Shown: positions 42,110 through 50,390 of the stretch, in pieces | Layout of the letters: every line of letters begins with the position of its first letter | How positions within the stretch are numbered: the first letter of the stretch is position 1 | From: Nocardia vinacea | Lineage (GTDB): Bacteria > Actinomycetota > Actinomycetes > Mycobacteriales > Mycobacteriaceae | Direction: 5' to 3' | DNA: 64,000 bases | Assembly: GCF_035920345.1 (NCBI RefSeq) | Contig: NZ_CP109149.1 | Location: forward strand, 7,378,001 to 7,442,000 | The notes under the pieces: model-generated | What the model saw: only the letters and a program-made list of their open reading frames with translations | What the model was told of the DNA's origin: nothing | The model's database searches: none | Position numbers and translations under genes: made by a program

Positions 42110-42895
42110 TTATTCGGAGAACGGGGCGCGGCCGATCAGTTGACGGAAGCCCGCGGTTCGTATGAGCCATCGGGTGCGGCCGTCCGGCACTGCGGCCGCC
42201 TCGTTCGTGAGCGCTTCCGTCATGTGCTGTTTGAAGTTGTGCCGCGGATGACGCCGCAGTAGTTCCTCGACCCAGCGCGGATCGAGCTCGGACATCCGCG
42301 CCCCGAACACGTCCACGGCCGCACCGGCGGAAACGAAGCCGAGATCGTCGACATTGTCGGCCACCCCGATGGTGAGATGCGCGGCGATCGCGGCGCCGAC
42401 CGTCTCCGCCTGCTCCGGTGTCGCACCTGCGCCGAGAACGAATCCGACGGCGCGCTCCGCGCCGGTCACCGCGAAACACCTTCCGGGCGTTGGATGTTCG
42501 AGCTGCAAATCGTGCAGTAGGCAGGAGACGTAGGCCAGTTCGTCGTCGTATTTCGTGCCGTCGAATTCAGCGAGCGCGCGCCCGAAGAAATAACTCCGAT
42601 ACGAGTGCTCCAGCACGTGCACCGAAAGGCACTCCCGCGCTTCCTCTTCCGCGGCCTTGGCCAGCTTCGAATCGGGCAGTCGGAGTTCCGCGAAATCCAC
42701 CCGCCCGCGCCCGCCTCTCCCAAGTGCCAACGCGGCCTGCCCGGCAACGAGCCGAGGCGCACCCGCAACGAGCTTGGCCGTCAGCTGCCTGCGCTGACCA
42801 CCGGAAAGTGCCCCACCGGTACGCCTCGCCCATTCCCAATCCATCCCCACCGGCGCACCCACATCGATCTCCTTCTCCTCGAACACGTCTCGCAT
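42110..42895 (-). CDS. HD-domain phosphohydrolase (cyanamide-hydratase-like)
   Basis: A 261-residue protein. The metal-binding HD core is visible as HVLEHSYRSYFFGRALAEF and SCLLHDLQLEHP, with a later His in AAIAAHLTIG. This pattern matches HD proteins annotated as cyanamide hydratase-like, though most bacterial members have unknown substrates. The N-terminal ~80 residues (VGMDWEWARRTGGALSGGQR) are variable. ATG 42895 is preferred to the upstream candidate at 42976, whose sequence is not protein-like. It converges with pckG, and the NmrA-like gene lies upstream on the same strand. Confidence 0.8.
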   Translation of the reverse strand: MRDVFEEKEIDVGAPVGMDWEWARRTGGALSGGQRRQLTAKLVAGAPRLVAGQAALALGRGGRGRVDFAELRLPDSKLAKAAEEEARECLSVHVLEHSYRSYFFGRALAEFDGTKYDDELAYVSCLLHDLQLEHPTPGRCFAVTGAERAVGFVLGAGATPEQAETVGAAIAAHLTIGVADNVDDLGFVSAGAAVDVFGARMSELDPRWVEELLRRHPRHNFKQHMTEALTNEAAAVPDGRTRWLIRTAGFRQLIGRAPFSE

Positions 42896-43064
42896 CCAGT
42901 GAAGCCCCCAAATCCCCCACCGACGAGTGGCACAAATGCCACTAACCCTCGAATTCCCGCCAATCCCCCCACCCAAGTGGTCGGACTGGACAGGCGATCA
43001 CGTGGAAACGATGGCGGCAAAACGCGAGAAGCCTCCGCCATCAGGTCCACCTGATCTTGATCGG

Positions 43065-43904
43065 TCAGCGGAAGTCGGGAGCGTGATCTTGTGCCCACTG
43101 GGCGAAGGTGTGGGCGGGGCGGCCGGTGATGTCTTGGATGATGGTTGATACCAGTGGTGGGGTGGTGACTCCGGCTTTCCAGCCGGCCAGGACGGCCTCG
43201 ACGCCGATCTCCGGCATGGTCTTGCGCAACTCCACACGGGCCTGTTCATCGGAAATCACCTCGAAAGCGATCTCGCGATCGATGGCCGCACCGATCTGCT
43301 GTACCTGCTCGCGCAGGGTAAGTGACTCCGGGCCCCAAACGGTATAGGCCTGGCCATGGTGACCGGGCTCGGTCAGCGCGGTCACCGCGAGTGCTGCCAG
43401 ATCCTTCTCGTGGATGGGTGCGGTCCTGGCGTCGGGATACGGCATCCGGACCGCGCCCTCGTCCCGGATGGATTGCTGCCACCACCAGAGGGCGTTCGTG
43501 GCGAACATACCGGGGCGGATGAAGGTCCAATTCAGACCGGACTTCTCGATGGCGGACTCGATGACGCTGTGCATCAAGGCAATTGGATTGCTCGACGCAT
43601 TGCTCTGCAGCACGGCCCCTGACGAGAGGAACACCACGTGCCGCACCCCGGCGGCCTCGGCCGCTGCCACGAAACCGTCGATCCCCTCGGGCTTGGCGTA
43701 GAGGAAGACGCGCTGCGCGCCTTCGAGTGTGGCGGGCAGCGTTTCGGGCTGCTCGAGATCGGTCGCGACGACCTCCGTGCCCGGCGGGAAGCCTGCGGTG
43801 GCGGGTGCCCTGCTCGTCGAACGGACCTGTTCCCCTCTCGAAATCAGGCCCTCCACTACGTGGCGACCGACATTGCCTCTGGCTCCGAAAACGACTGTGA
43901 CCAT
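43065..43904 (-). CDS. NmrA-like NAD(P)H-binding oxidoreductase
   Basis: A 279-residue atypical SDR. It has FGARGNVGRHVVEGLISRG at the N-terminus (GxxGxxG), VVFLSSGAVLQSN, and TFIRPGMFATNALWWWQQSI without a strict YxxxK. Members include NADPH-sensing NmrA proteins and quinone or isoflavone reductase-like enzymes. ATG 43904 begins at the Rossmann strand (VTVVFGARGN). It is divergent from an HxlR regulator with two palindromes between them, a standard arrangement for HxlR control of a redox enzyme. Confidence 0.88.
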   Translation of the reverse strand: MVTVVFGARGNVGRHVVEGLISRGEQVRSTSRAPATAGFPPGTEVVATDLEQPETLPATLEGAQRVFLYAKPEGIDGFVAAAEAAGVRHVVFLSSGAVLQSNASSNPIALMHSVIESAIEKSGLNWTFIRPGMFATNALWWWQQSIRDEGAVRMPYPDARTAPIHEKDLAALAVTALTEPGHHGQAYTVWGPESLTLREQVQQIGAAIDREIAFEVISDEQARVELRKTMPEIGVEAVLAGWKAGVTTPPLVSTIIQDITGRPAHTFAQWAQDHAPDFR

Positions 43905-43926
43905 GGCGGCAGCGTAGGCCGCAGGA

Positions 43927-43957
43927 CTTACCTGTGGTAAGGACATACCTCCAGGTA
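43927..43957. promoter_or_regulatory. HxlR operators between the NmrA-like gene and hxlR
   Basis: CTTACC-TGT-GGTAAG (43927-43941) and TACCT-CC-AGGTA (43946-43957) are adjacent palindromes with related half-sites. They occupy most of the 63-bp gap between the divergent starts. Confidence 0.7.
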
Positions 43958-43967
43958 AGCTCCAGAA

Positions 43968-44366
43968 ATGGCAGTACGTTCGCAGGTCGAGCCCACTACC
44001 TGGCAGGGCATGAGTGACGCATTCAACAGTGAGTGTCCGGCGCGCGAGGTGCTCGACCACATCACGAGTCGCTGGGGCATGCTGATCCTGACCGCGCTGA
44101 CCGACGGGCCGCTACGGTTCTCCGAGTTGCATGCCAAAATCGGTGGTATCAGCGAGAAAATGCTGTCGCAGACGTTGCGCACGCTCGGGCGTGACGGGCT
44201 GATCGCGCGCACCGTCGAGCCCACCACGCCACCGCGGGTCAGCTACGAACTCACCGAACTCGGCCTGGGGCTCACCGAGTCGCTGCACCAGTTCCTCGGC
44301 TGGATCCGTCAGCACACGGTCGAGGTGATGGCCGCCCAGCGCCGCCACGACCGCCAGCGCCAATGA
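43968..44366 (+). CDS. HxlR-family transcriptional regulator
   Basis: A 132-residue winged-helix regulator. The conserved Cys is in NSECPAREVLDHITSRWGML. Next come RFSELHAKIGGISEKMLSQT, TLRTLGRDGLIARTVEPTTP and the wing PPRVSYELTELGLGL. A single Cys near the HTH suggests a thiol-based switch to electrophiles or oxidants, as in HypR/QorR-type members. The target is probably the divergent NmrA-like gene. ATG 43968 is 10 bp from the second palindrome. Confidence 0.9.
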   Translation: MAVRSQVEPTTWQGMSDAFNSECPAREVLDHITSRWGMLILTALTDGPLRFSELHAKIGGISEKMLSQTLRTLGRDGLIARTVEPTTPPRVSYELTELGLGLTESLHQFLGWIRQHTVEVMAAQRRHDRQRQ

Positions 44367-44576
44367 CCTCTCGGTGCTGTCCGAATAGCATGCGTCGCAT
44401 AGTGATCGGCCATTGCGCATAGGGTATGCGCGGTTCGTGATGGCCAGAGCCTGTGCGGTCACCCCAGGAGTCGGGGCATCTGATCAACAAGTGCGCAAGG
44501 CGAGTGCCGCACCGTCGCGGCGCACCGCTGGTGGCAGGGATTCCGGTGATACTCGGATTCGTGCCAAACTGAGGGC

Positions 44577-45527
44577 GTGAAGCAGGTAGTCGCGCTGGCG
44601 CTGGATAGCGTCATGACCTACGACCTGGCCTGCGCGGTCCAGGCATTCCGCCACGGGCCGGGCAAGACAGGGGAATCGGTGGGGTTCGAGATGCGGACCT
44701 GCGGAGTGCGGCCGGGGCCGGTGTGGACCCCGAACGGTTTCGAACTCCGCGTCGACGAGGGGCTCGAGGCGTTGGCGAGCGCCGACATCGTGGTGGTTCC
44801 GGGAATCGGGTTGCCCACGCTGCCGCCGGCCGACGAGGTGCTCGATGCGCTGCGGGCCGCGTCGGAGCGAGGCGCGACCATGGTGAGCATTTGCGTCGGC
44901 GCGTTCATCCTGGCGCGGGCAGGACTCCTGGACGGGCGGCCGGCCACCACCCACTGGGCGTATTGCGATGAATTCGCTGAACTGTTCCCAGCGGTAAAGC
45001 TCGACCCCGCCGCACTTTACGTGGACGACGGAGATGTGCTCACCTCGGCGGGGTTGTCCGCGGGAATGGACCTATGCCTGCATATCGTGCGTCGTGAGCT
45101 GGGTGCGGGTGTGGCGGCCGATTTGGCCCGCTGGAATGTGACACCACCGCACCGCGAGGGCGGTCAGGCGCAATACATTCCGGATGCCTTGGGCGACAAT
45201 GACTTCCCCGGCGTCCTGGCCGCGACCATGGCCTGGGCGGCGGCGAATCCGGCGGCAGTGCCGGATGTTTCTGCGCTTGCTGGACATGCGCTGATGAGTG
45301 AACGCACGTTTATCCGCCGATTCAAAGCTGAGGTGGGCACCACGCCGCGGCGCTGGTTGGAGGCGCAGCGCACCGTGCACGCTAGAGAATTGCTGGAGAC
45401 TACCGAACTGCCCGTCGAAGTTGTTGCGGCACAGTCCGGATTCGGTAGCGTCACCGCGTTGCGGGTGCATCTGCGCGCGGCGACCGGTACGACGCCCGCC
45501 GGTTATCGCCGGTCGCTGCGCCGCTAG
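44577..45527 (+). CDS. GlxA-family AraC transcriptional regulator with DJ-1/PfpI domain
   Basis: A 316-residue protein. Residues ~1-170 form a DJ-1/PfpI-like (GATase1) domain with the elbow Cys in MVSICVGAFILA; this domain senses rather than hydrolyses in regulators. Residues ~215-316 carry the double HTH of AraC (MSERTFIRRFKAEVGTTPRR; VEVVAAQSGFGSVTALRVH). GTG 44577 begins at the first strand (KQVVALALDS). Neighbours do not make an obvious target; members control amino-acid, choline or nitrogen catabolism elsewhere. Confidence 0.9.
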   Translation: MKQVVALALDSVMTYDLACAVQAFRHGPGKTGESVGFEMRTCGVRPGPVWTPNGFELRVDEGLEALASADIVVVPGIGLPTLPPADEVLDALRAASERGATMVSICVGAFILARAGLLDGRPATTHWAYCDEFAELFPAVKLDPAALYVDDGDVLTSAGLSAGMDLCLHIVRRELGAGVAADLARWNVTPPHREGGQAQYIPDALGDNDFPGVLAATMAWAAANPAAVPDVSALAGHALMSERTFIRRFKAEVGTTPRRWLEAQRTVHARELLETTELPVEVVAAQSGFGSVTALRVHLRAATGTTPAGYRRSLRR

Positions 45528-45823
45528 CGGATTTCGTCGGCGAATGCGCGTACCAGGCGGTATCGATCGGCCGATGTTCTCGGATTGTCGGATCTGAAGC
45601 CGTCGGTGCGCTACGGTTGATTTGCCCGGAGGTGCTTCGTATTAATAAGAAGTCTGTCCGGGAGGGGCTTATGCTTCGCGTGTTTTCCGTCTCATGACCG
45701 ACCAGTTCGATTGCCAATTGTTAACTATCTGACTTAGATCGACTGAACTACTTCCCTTTCGACTCGCGAGTCCGCCTACCTGCGGTCAGCGATGAGATCG
45801 ACGCGTGAGAGGTGGTTGGAAAC

Positions 45824-46027
45824 ATGACCGATCTGGAAATCGGCCCGTTGGCGGTGCCGCAGGTCGAGCTGGCGACCGCGAGCACCCCGCTGCGGCGCGC
45901 TGCCGGACGTTTGCAGGATGCGCTGCCGTCGGGTTGGCAGGTCGAAATCGTCGACGCCGGTGCGCCGAGCATCGTCGACGCACCGGACCGTCAGCCGGTA
46001 GTCCGGGTGGTTATGTCGGGGGCTTGA
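45824..46027 (+). CDS. Small conserved-looking protein of unknown function
   Basis: A 67-residue ORF with high third-position GC and a GAGAGGTGG stretch before its ATG. The sequence (LAVPQVELATASTPLRRAAG, LQDALPSGWQVEIVDAGAPS) has no recognised motif or membrane segment. Its stop codon directly abuts the stop of the convergent aldehyde dehydrogenase. A 12-bp palindrome GACTCGCGAGTC (45761-45772) is 52 bp upstream of the start. Confidence 0.55.
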   Translation: MTDLEIGPLAVPQVELATASTPLRRAAGRLQDALPSGWQVEIVDAGAPSIVDAPDRQPVVRVVMSGA

Positions 46028-47470
46028 CTACCCCGTCCATCCCATCGGCATCAGCAGGGACTTCTGCTCGCAGAATGCGTCCAGACCCTCTGGTCCGTTC
46101 TCCCGGCCGAGGCCGGAGTTCTTGTAACCGCCGAACGGCGAGCTCGGGTCGAATGCGTACCAATTGATCGCGTAGGTTCCGGTGCGCACCCGCGCCGCGA
46201 TTTCCGCGCCGTGCTCGATATCGGCGGTCCAGACCGAGCCGGCCAGGCCGTATACGGAATCGTTCGCGATGGCTACCGCTTCGTCCTCGGTCTCGTATGG
46301 GATGACCGACAGGACCGGGCCGAAAATCTCCTCCTGCGCAATCGTCGACTTGTTGTCGACATCGGCGAAGATGGTCGGCTCGACGAACCAGCCGCGGTCC
46401 ACATCCGCCGGGCGGCCGCCGCCGAGCACCAGTCGCGCGCCCTCCTCCTTGCCCTTGGCGATATAGCCCTCGACACGGTCGCGCTGACGTTCGGAGATCA
46501 GTGGGCCGAAGGTTGTCGCCGGATCGGTGGGATCGCCGGTCTTCAGCGTCTGCACGTGCTCGACCAGCGCGTCCAGGATCTCGTCGTAGCGGCCGCGCGG
46601 CGCGAGAATGCGGGTCTGCGCGACGCAACCCTGGCCGCTGTTCATCAGACCGGAGAAGGCGAGCACCGGGATATTGGCGATATCCATATCCGGCAACAGG
46701 ATTGCCGCCGATTTACCACCGAGCTCGAGCGAGACGCTCTTGAGCTGTCCGGTCGCAATGGCACCGATCTTGCGACCGACCGCGGTGCTGCCGGTGAAGG
46801 TGACCTTGTCGACGCCCGGATGCGAGACCAGATACTCCGCGGCATCCGCCTCGGCGGGCAGGATCGACAGCACACCCTCGGGCAGGCCCGCCTCGGTGAA
46901 GATTTCCCCGATCTTGTTGGCGGTCAACGGAGTCAGCGGCGCGGGCTTGAGCACCACCGTGCATCCGGCGAGCAATGCGGGCGCGAGCTTATTGGCCGCG
47001 AGGAAAAGCGGGACATTCCATGCCGTGACGGCCGCGACCACACCGCGCGGCTCCCGCGAGACCCGTGCGGTGCCGAACAGGCCGGTGCGGGTTTCGTTCC
47101 AGGGAAAGGACTCGGCCAGTCCGGCGTACGCGTCGAGCGCGGCCACCGCCGGAATCTGGTTGAGCGTCATGGCGATCATCTGCGGCGCGCCCATTTCCGC
47201 GGTGAGCGTGGCGAGCAGATCGGCCGAACGCTCCTCGATCAGGCGCGCGGCGCGCGTCAGTACCTGGGCGCGCTCCGCGGGCGGTGTGGACGGCCACGGA
47301 CCGTTGTCGAAGGCGTGCCGGGCGGCGGCTACAGCGGCGTCGACGTCGGCGCGACCGACCACCGGGACGCTGCCCACCGGCTCGACCGTCGCGGGCGAGA
47401 TGACCTGGAGGCGCTCGGTGGCGGCGGGTGCGGTCCAGCGGCCGCCGATGAACAGGCTGTCGTAATGCAT
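46028..47470 (-). CDS. Aldehyde dehydrogenase (Rv0223c homologue)
   Basis: A 480-residue NAD(P)-dependent aldehyde dehydrogenase. The catalytic Cys is in NSGQGCVAQTRIL, the general base Glu in VSLELGGKSAAIL, the cofactor loop in TFTGSTAVGRKIG, and the C-terminal PFGGYKNSGLGRENG closes the active site. Substrate unknown. It sits immediately before the methyltransferase/GT4 pair, as Rv0223c does before Rv0224c-Rv0225. Two AACnnGTT palindromes directly precede the ATG and resemble the KstR operator, suggesting induction during sterol or lipid degradation. Confidence 0.93.
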   Translation of the reverse strand: MHYDSLFIGGRWTAPAATERLQVISPATVEPVGSVPVVGRADVDAAVAAARHAFDNGPWPSTPPAERAQVLTRAARLIEERSADLLATLTAEMGAPQMIAMTLNQIPAVAALDAYAGLAESFPWNETRTGLFGTARVSREPRGVVAAVTAWNVPLFLAANKLAPALLAGCTVVLKPAPLTPLTANKIGEIFTEAGLPEGVLSILPAEADAAEYLVSHPGVDKVTFTGSTAVGRKIGAIATGQLKSVSLELGGKSAAILLPDMDIANIPVLAFSGLMNSGQGCVAQTRILAPRGRYDEILDALVEHVQTLKTGDPTDPATTFGPLISERQRDRVEGYIAKGKEEGARLVLGGGRPADVDRGWFVEPTIFADVDNKSTIAQEEIFGPVLSVIPYETEDEAVAIANDSVYGLAGSVWTADIEHGAEIAARVRTGTYAINWYAFDPSSPFGGYKNSGLGRENGPEGLDAFCEQKSLLMPMGWTG

Positions 47471-47472
47471 GA

Positions 47473-47515
47473 GAACACGTTACAGTTTTGTGGCCCGATT
47501 GTCTGTAACGTGTTC
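47473..47515. promoter_or_regulatory. KstR-like operator upstream of the aldehyde dehydrogenase
   Basis: GAACACGTTACAG (47473-47485) and its exact inverse CTGTAACGTGTTC (47503-47515) are separated by 17 bp. The second lies in TGTAACGTGTTCCA, an exact match to TnnAACnnGTTnnA, the motif described for the cholesterol-catabolism repressor KstR. The first site starts 3 bp upstream of the ATG. Confidence 0.7.
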
Positions 47516-47678
47516 CAGTTTTCCGTCCGTCCGTCCGTCTGAACAGCGCGAATTCCAACCTGTCGGTTCGCTTTTCAGAGAACGCACTATTGCGTTCCGT
47601 TGTTGCACCGGTCATGCTGTAGCTACTGATCAGCTCGCTCGATTCATGAACCGATTACGCAATTGGGGAGTCAGAGTC

Positions 47679-47978
47679 ATGGCGGTGCAAGTGATCGGTC
47701 AGTCGCGGATGACCAGCGACCAGACCGAGCATCAAGCTAAAAGTGTCGGCGCAGGTGGATGGGTGGTTTCCTTCCTACCGGGCCGGACGCTGACCATCGA
47801 GCAGGCAACCGCCGCGATGCAGGCCGCCGAGGCGGTCGCCGTCGTCGGAATGCTGGCTGATCAGGTCGGCCTGACCACCCTGGAGACGGTCGGCTTGGCC
47901 ATTCAGGAATCGCCATGGGCAGTGACGATCAACGCATGCGGGCGCAGGAGCTGGCGCCGGGGCTGGCTGGAGAAGTAG
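47679..47978 (+). CDS. Small protein of unknown function
   Basis: A 99-residue ORF with GGGGAG 8 nt before its ATG. It has a beta-like core GGWVVSFLPGRTLTIEQATA followed by a helical Ala-rich segment (AMQAAEAVAVVGMLADQVGL) and ends basic (GRRSWRRGWLEK). I do not recognise the family. It ends 2 bp before the stop of the convergent methyltransferase. An ATG at 47646 would add 11 residues. Confidence 0.6.
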   Translation: MAVQVIGQSRMTSDQTEHQAKSVGAGGWVVSFLPGRTLTIEQATAAMQAAEAVAVVGMLADQVGLTTLETVGLAIQESPWAVTINACGRRSWRRGWLEK

Positions 47979-47980
47979 CA

Positions 47981-48730
47981 CTACGGCTTGGTGGCCACTA
48001 CCACCAGATTGCTCACCAGTAACTCTCGTAGCACGGGTACGCGAACCACCCACCATGCCCAACGCGGGTGATAGCGGGGGAAGACGATGCGCACATCTGC
48101 GGAAGTGCCCGCCGCCCAACGCAACCCGGCGGCAGCGCCGACCGCGAACAGCGACTTGCCGAAGCGGTTCTTCGGTTCCCGGCCGGTCTTGCGACGGTAT
48201 CGGCGCGCTGCGTACTCACCACCGACGTAGTGCCACGGCCCTGTTTCGTGGCCGCCGAACGGGCCGTGCCACACCGTGTACGAGAGCACGATCAAGCCGC
48301 CTGGACGGGTCACGCGGACCATTTCGTCGGCCATGACCCACGGCTGCGGCACATGCTCGGCGACGTTCGAGGAGAAGCAGATGTCGACCGCGTTATCCCG
48401 GAACGGCAGCGCCATACCGGACCCGCGGACCGCGCCCGCTACCGAGAGTCCGGCGGCGTGCATCTCCGATGGGTCGGGTTCGACGGGGATGTAGCGGGCA
48501 CCCGTCTTGACGAATTCGTCGGCGAAGTAGCCGGGGCCGCCGCCCACATCCAGGATGGTCGCGCCCGCGAGGCCGTGTCCGGTGACATCTGCGTAGAAAT
48601 CGCCGATCATCGCCGCACTGTCGCCGGCCAGACCGCCGTAGAACAGTGCGGGATCGGTCTGCTCGAACCGGAAACTGCCGAGCAGTCGCAGCGACCGGCG
48701 CAAGGTCGCCCGCCGCGCGAACCGGGACAT
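47981..48730 (-). CDS. SAM-dependent methyltransferase (Rv0224c homologue)
   Basis: A 249-residue class I methyltransferase. SAM-binding motif I is ILDVGGGPGYFADEF, the acidic end of strand 2 is YIPVEPDPSEM, and motif IV is DICFSSNVAEHVPQPW. It is divergent from the GT4 glycosyltransferase, as Rv0224c is from Rv0225, and Rv0224c is the positional counterpart. Its substrate in the envelope pathway is unknown. ATG 48730 is used; a GTG at 48796 would add a Pro/Ala-rich 22-residue N-terminus, so the start is uncertain. Confidence 0.88.
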   Translation of the reverse strand: MSRFARRATLRRSLRLLGSFRFEQTDPALFYGGLAGDSAAMIGDFYADVTGHGLAGATILDVGGGPGYFADEFVKTGARYIPVEPDPSEMHAAGLSVAGAVRGSGMALPFRDNAVDICFSSNVAEHVPQPWVMADEMVRVTRPGGLIVLSYTVWHGPFGGHETGPWHYVGGEYAARRYRRKTGREPKNRFGKSLFAVGAAAGLRWAAGTSADVRIVFPRYHPRWAWWVVRVPVLRELLVSNLVVVATKP

Positions 48731-48916
48731 GGCTCGTCCACGCCGTGGGGCAGGCGCCGCCACGGCCCCGGCTGGCTCGGTTTCAGCACTCGGCACGGCG
48801 CAGAGTCTCGCATAGTGCGGGCAATGCGCCGCAGTCCCGCCTGCCTGGGGTGGGAATTCCCGCGCGGTGCGGATTGGCCGGTTGGTCGCGCGGGTTAGGG
48901 TGTACGGCGATAATCC

Positions 48917-50113
48917 GTGACCCTGCTGACCGAGAGAAGCTCCACCGTGCGCGAAGTCCTCCTGCTGTGCTGGCGTGACACCGGGCACCCGCAGGGCGGC
49001 GGCAGCGAACGATACCTGGAACAGGTCGGCGCGCAGCTCGCCGCGCGCGGGGTCAAGGTAACCCTGCGCACCGCGCGTTATCCGGGCGCGCCTAAGCGGG
49101 AGCGGATCGACGGCATCGATATCAGCCGGGCGGGCGGCCGATTTTCCGTCTATCCGCGGGCGCTGGCCGCTATCGCATTCGGACGGCTCGGCATCGGGCC
49201 GCTGCGGGGTCTGCGGCCCGATGCGGTGATCGATACGCAGAACGGGATCCCGTTTTTCGCGGGTGCGGCGACGCAGGCACCGTCGGTGGTGCTGGTGCAT
49301 CACGGACATCGGGAGCAGTGGCCGGTCGCCGGACGGTTCGTCGGGCGGATCGGCTGGTGGATCGAATCGCGGCTCTCGCCGCGGCTGCATCGGCACAACC
49401 AATACCTGACCGTTTCGCTGCCCTCGGCCGAGGAACTGGCCACGCTGGGGGTGGACGGTTCCCGGATCGCGGTGGTCCGCAACGGCGCCGAACCCGTTCC
49501 AGTGGACGCGCCGACCGGCTGCGCGGAGACGCGCACCGAAGAGCCGCGCATCGTGGTGCTCTCGCGGTTGGTGCCGCACAAGCAGATCGAAGACGCGTTG
49601 GCGGTTGTCGCGCGACTACGCGGTCGGATTCCCGGCCTGCGGCTCGATGTGATCGGCGACGGCTGGTGGGCGGACAATCTGAAGGCCGACGCCCGCCACC
49701 TCGGCATCGCCGATGCGGTCACCTTCCACGGCCACGTCGACGAGCGACGCAAACACGAATTGCTCGCACGCGCTTGGGTACATGTGCTGCCCTCGCGCAA
49801 GGAGGGCTGGGGCCTCGCGGTCATCGAGGCGGCGCAACACGGGGTACCGACGATCGGCTACCGCAGTTCGCGCGGACTCACCGATTCCATTGTCGACGGG
49901 GTGACCGGGGTGCTCGTCGACGATGTGAGCCAGCTCTGCGAGTCCGTCGGTGAACTCGTCGACGACACCGAGGCGCGCGCTGTCATGGGGGAGAAGGCGC
50001 GTGCCCGCGCGCGTGAATTCTCTTGGGAGCAAACCGGGAACGGCGTGTACGCCGTGCTCGCGGCCGCGGCCCGAGGTGAGCACAGCTCGGGTCTTATCCC
50101 GCCCGGGCCCTGA
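48917..50113 (+). CDS. GT4 family glycosyltransferase (Rv0225 homologue)
   Basis: A 398-residue GT-B fold enzyme. The N-terminal half begins VLLLCWRDTGHPQGGGSERY, a glycine-rich acceptor-side motif. The C-terminal half holds the nucleotide-sugar site (IVVLSRLVPHKQIEDALAVV) and the EX7E motif region KEGWGLAVIEAAQHGVPTIG. It probably transfers a sugar to an envelope lipid or glycan in the cytosol. Divergent from the methyltransferase; the two occupy the Rv0224c/Rv0225 positions. GTG 48917 used. Confidence 0.92.
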   Translation: MTLLTERSSTVREVLLLCWRDTGHPQGGGSERYLEQVGAQLAARGVKVTLRTARYPGAPKRERIDGIDISRAGGRFSVYPRALAAIAFGRLGIGPLRGLRPDAVIDTQNGIPFFAGAATQAPSVVLVHHGHREQWPVAGRFVGRIGWWIESRLSPRLHRHNQYLTVSLPSAEELATLGVDGSRIAVVRNGAEPVPVDAPTGCAETRTEEPRIVVLSRLVPHKQIEDALAVVARLRGRIPGLRLDVIGDGWWADNLKADARHLGIADAVTFHGHVDERRKHELLARAWVHVLPSRKEGWGLAVIEAAQHGVPTIGYRSSRGLTDSIVDGVTGVLVDDVSQLCESVGELVDDTEARAVMGEKARARAREFSWEQTGNGVYAVLAAAARGEHSSGLIPPGP

Positions 50114-50309
50114 TCGGTTGTGGGTCGCGGTCATACGACGAACTCGTCGTTGACCGGCAATGCGTATGCGGGCGTTCGGGATGTCGTGGCCCGTTGAATC
50201 GATCTCCGAAGTCGGTGCGCAGTGCGGTCTGTTGCTCCTGTTCGGCTGACAGTGCGCGGCGTGCTCCCGGCGGGTGCCAGCTGGGGAGGTCGCCGATGTC
50301 GAATGTCAT
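50094..50309 (-). CDS. Possible small protein, low support
   Basis: A 71-codon ORF with GC-rich third positions in its first half and a protein-like start (TFDIGDLPSWHPPGARRALS). It overlaps the 3' end of the glycosyltransferase on the other strand by 20 nt. No ribosome-binding site or homology is visible. It may be chance; otherwise the 277-bp gap at 50114-50390 shows nothing. Confidence 0.28.
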   Translation of the reverse strand: MTFDIGDLPSWHPPGARRALSAEQEQQTALRTDFGDRFNGPRHPERPHTHCRSTTSSSYDRDPQPIRARAG

Positions 50310-50390
50310 AGGCGTTGTAGGCCTGCCGATCCGCGCCCTGCCCTGAGTGTGCGTTGTGGTCTTATTTGTGTGCGTGCGCTGCCGCTCGGG

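Noticed and set aside
40449..42479. 676-codon minus-strand ORF over pckG and the repeats
   Set aside because: Antisense to pckG with low-complexity translation of the 102-bp array; no start context.
47523..47538. (CCGT)4 short repeat as a phase-variable switch
   Set aside because: Only four units, outside any coding region and not between a credible -35 and -10.
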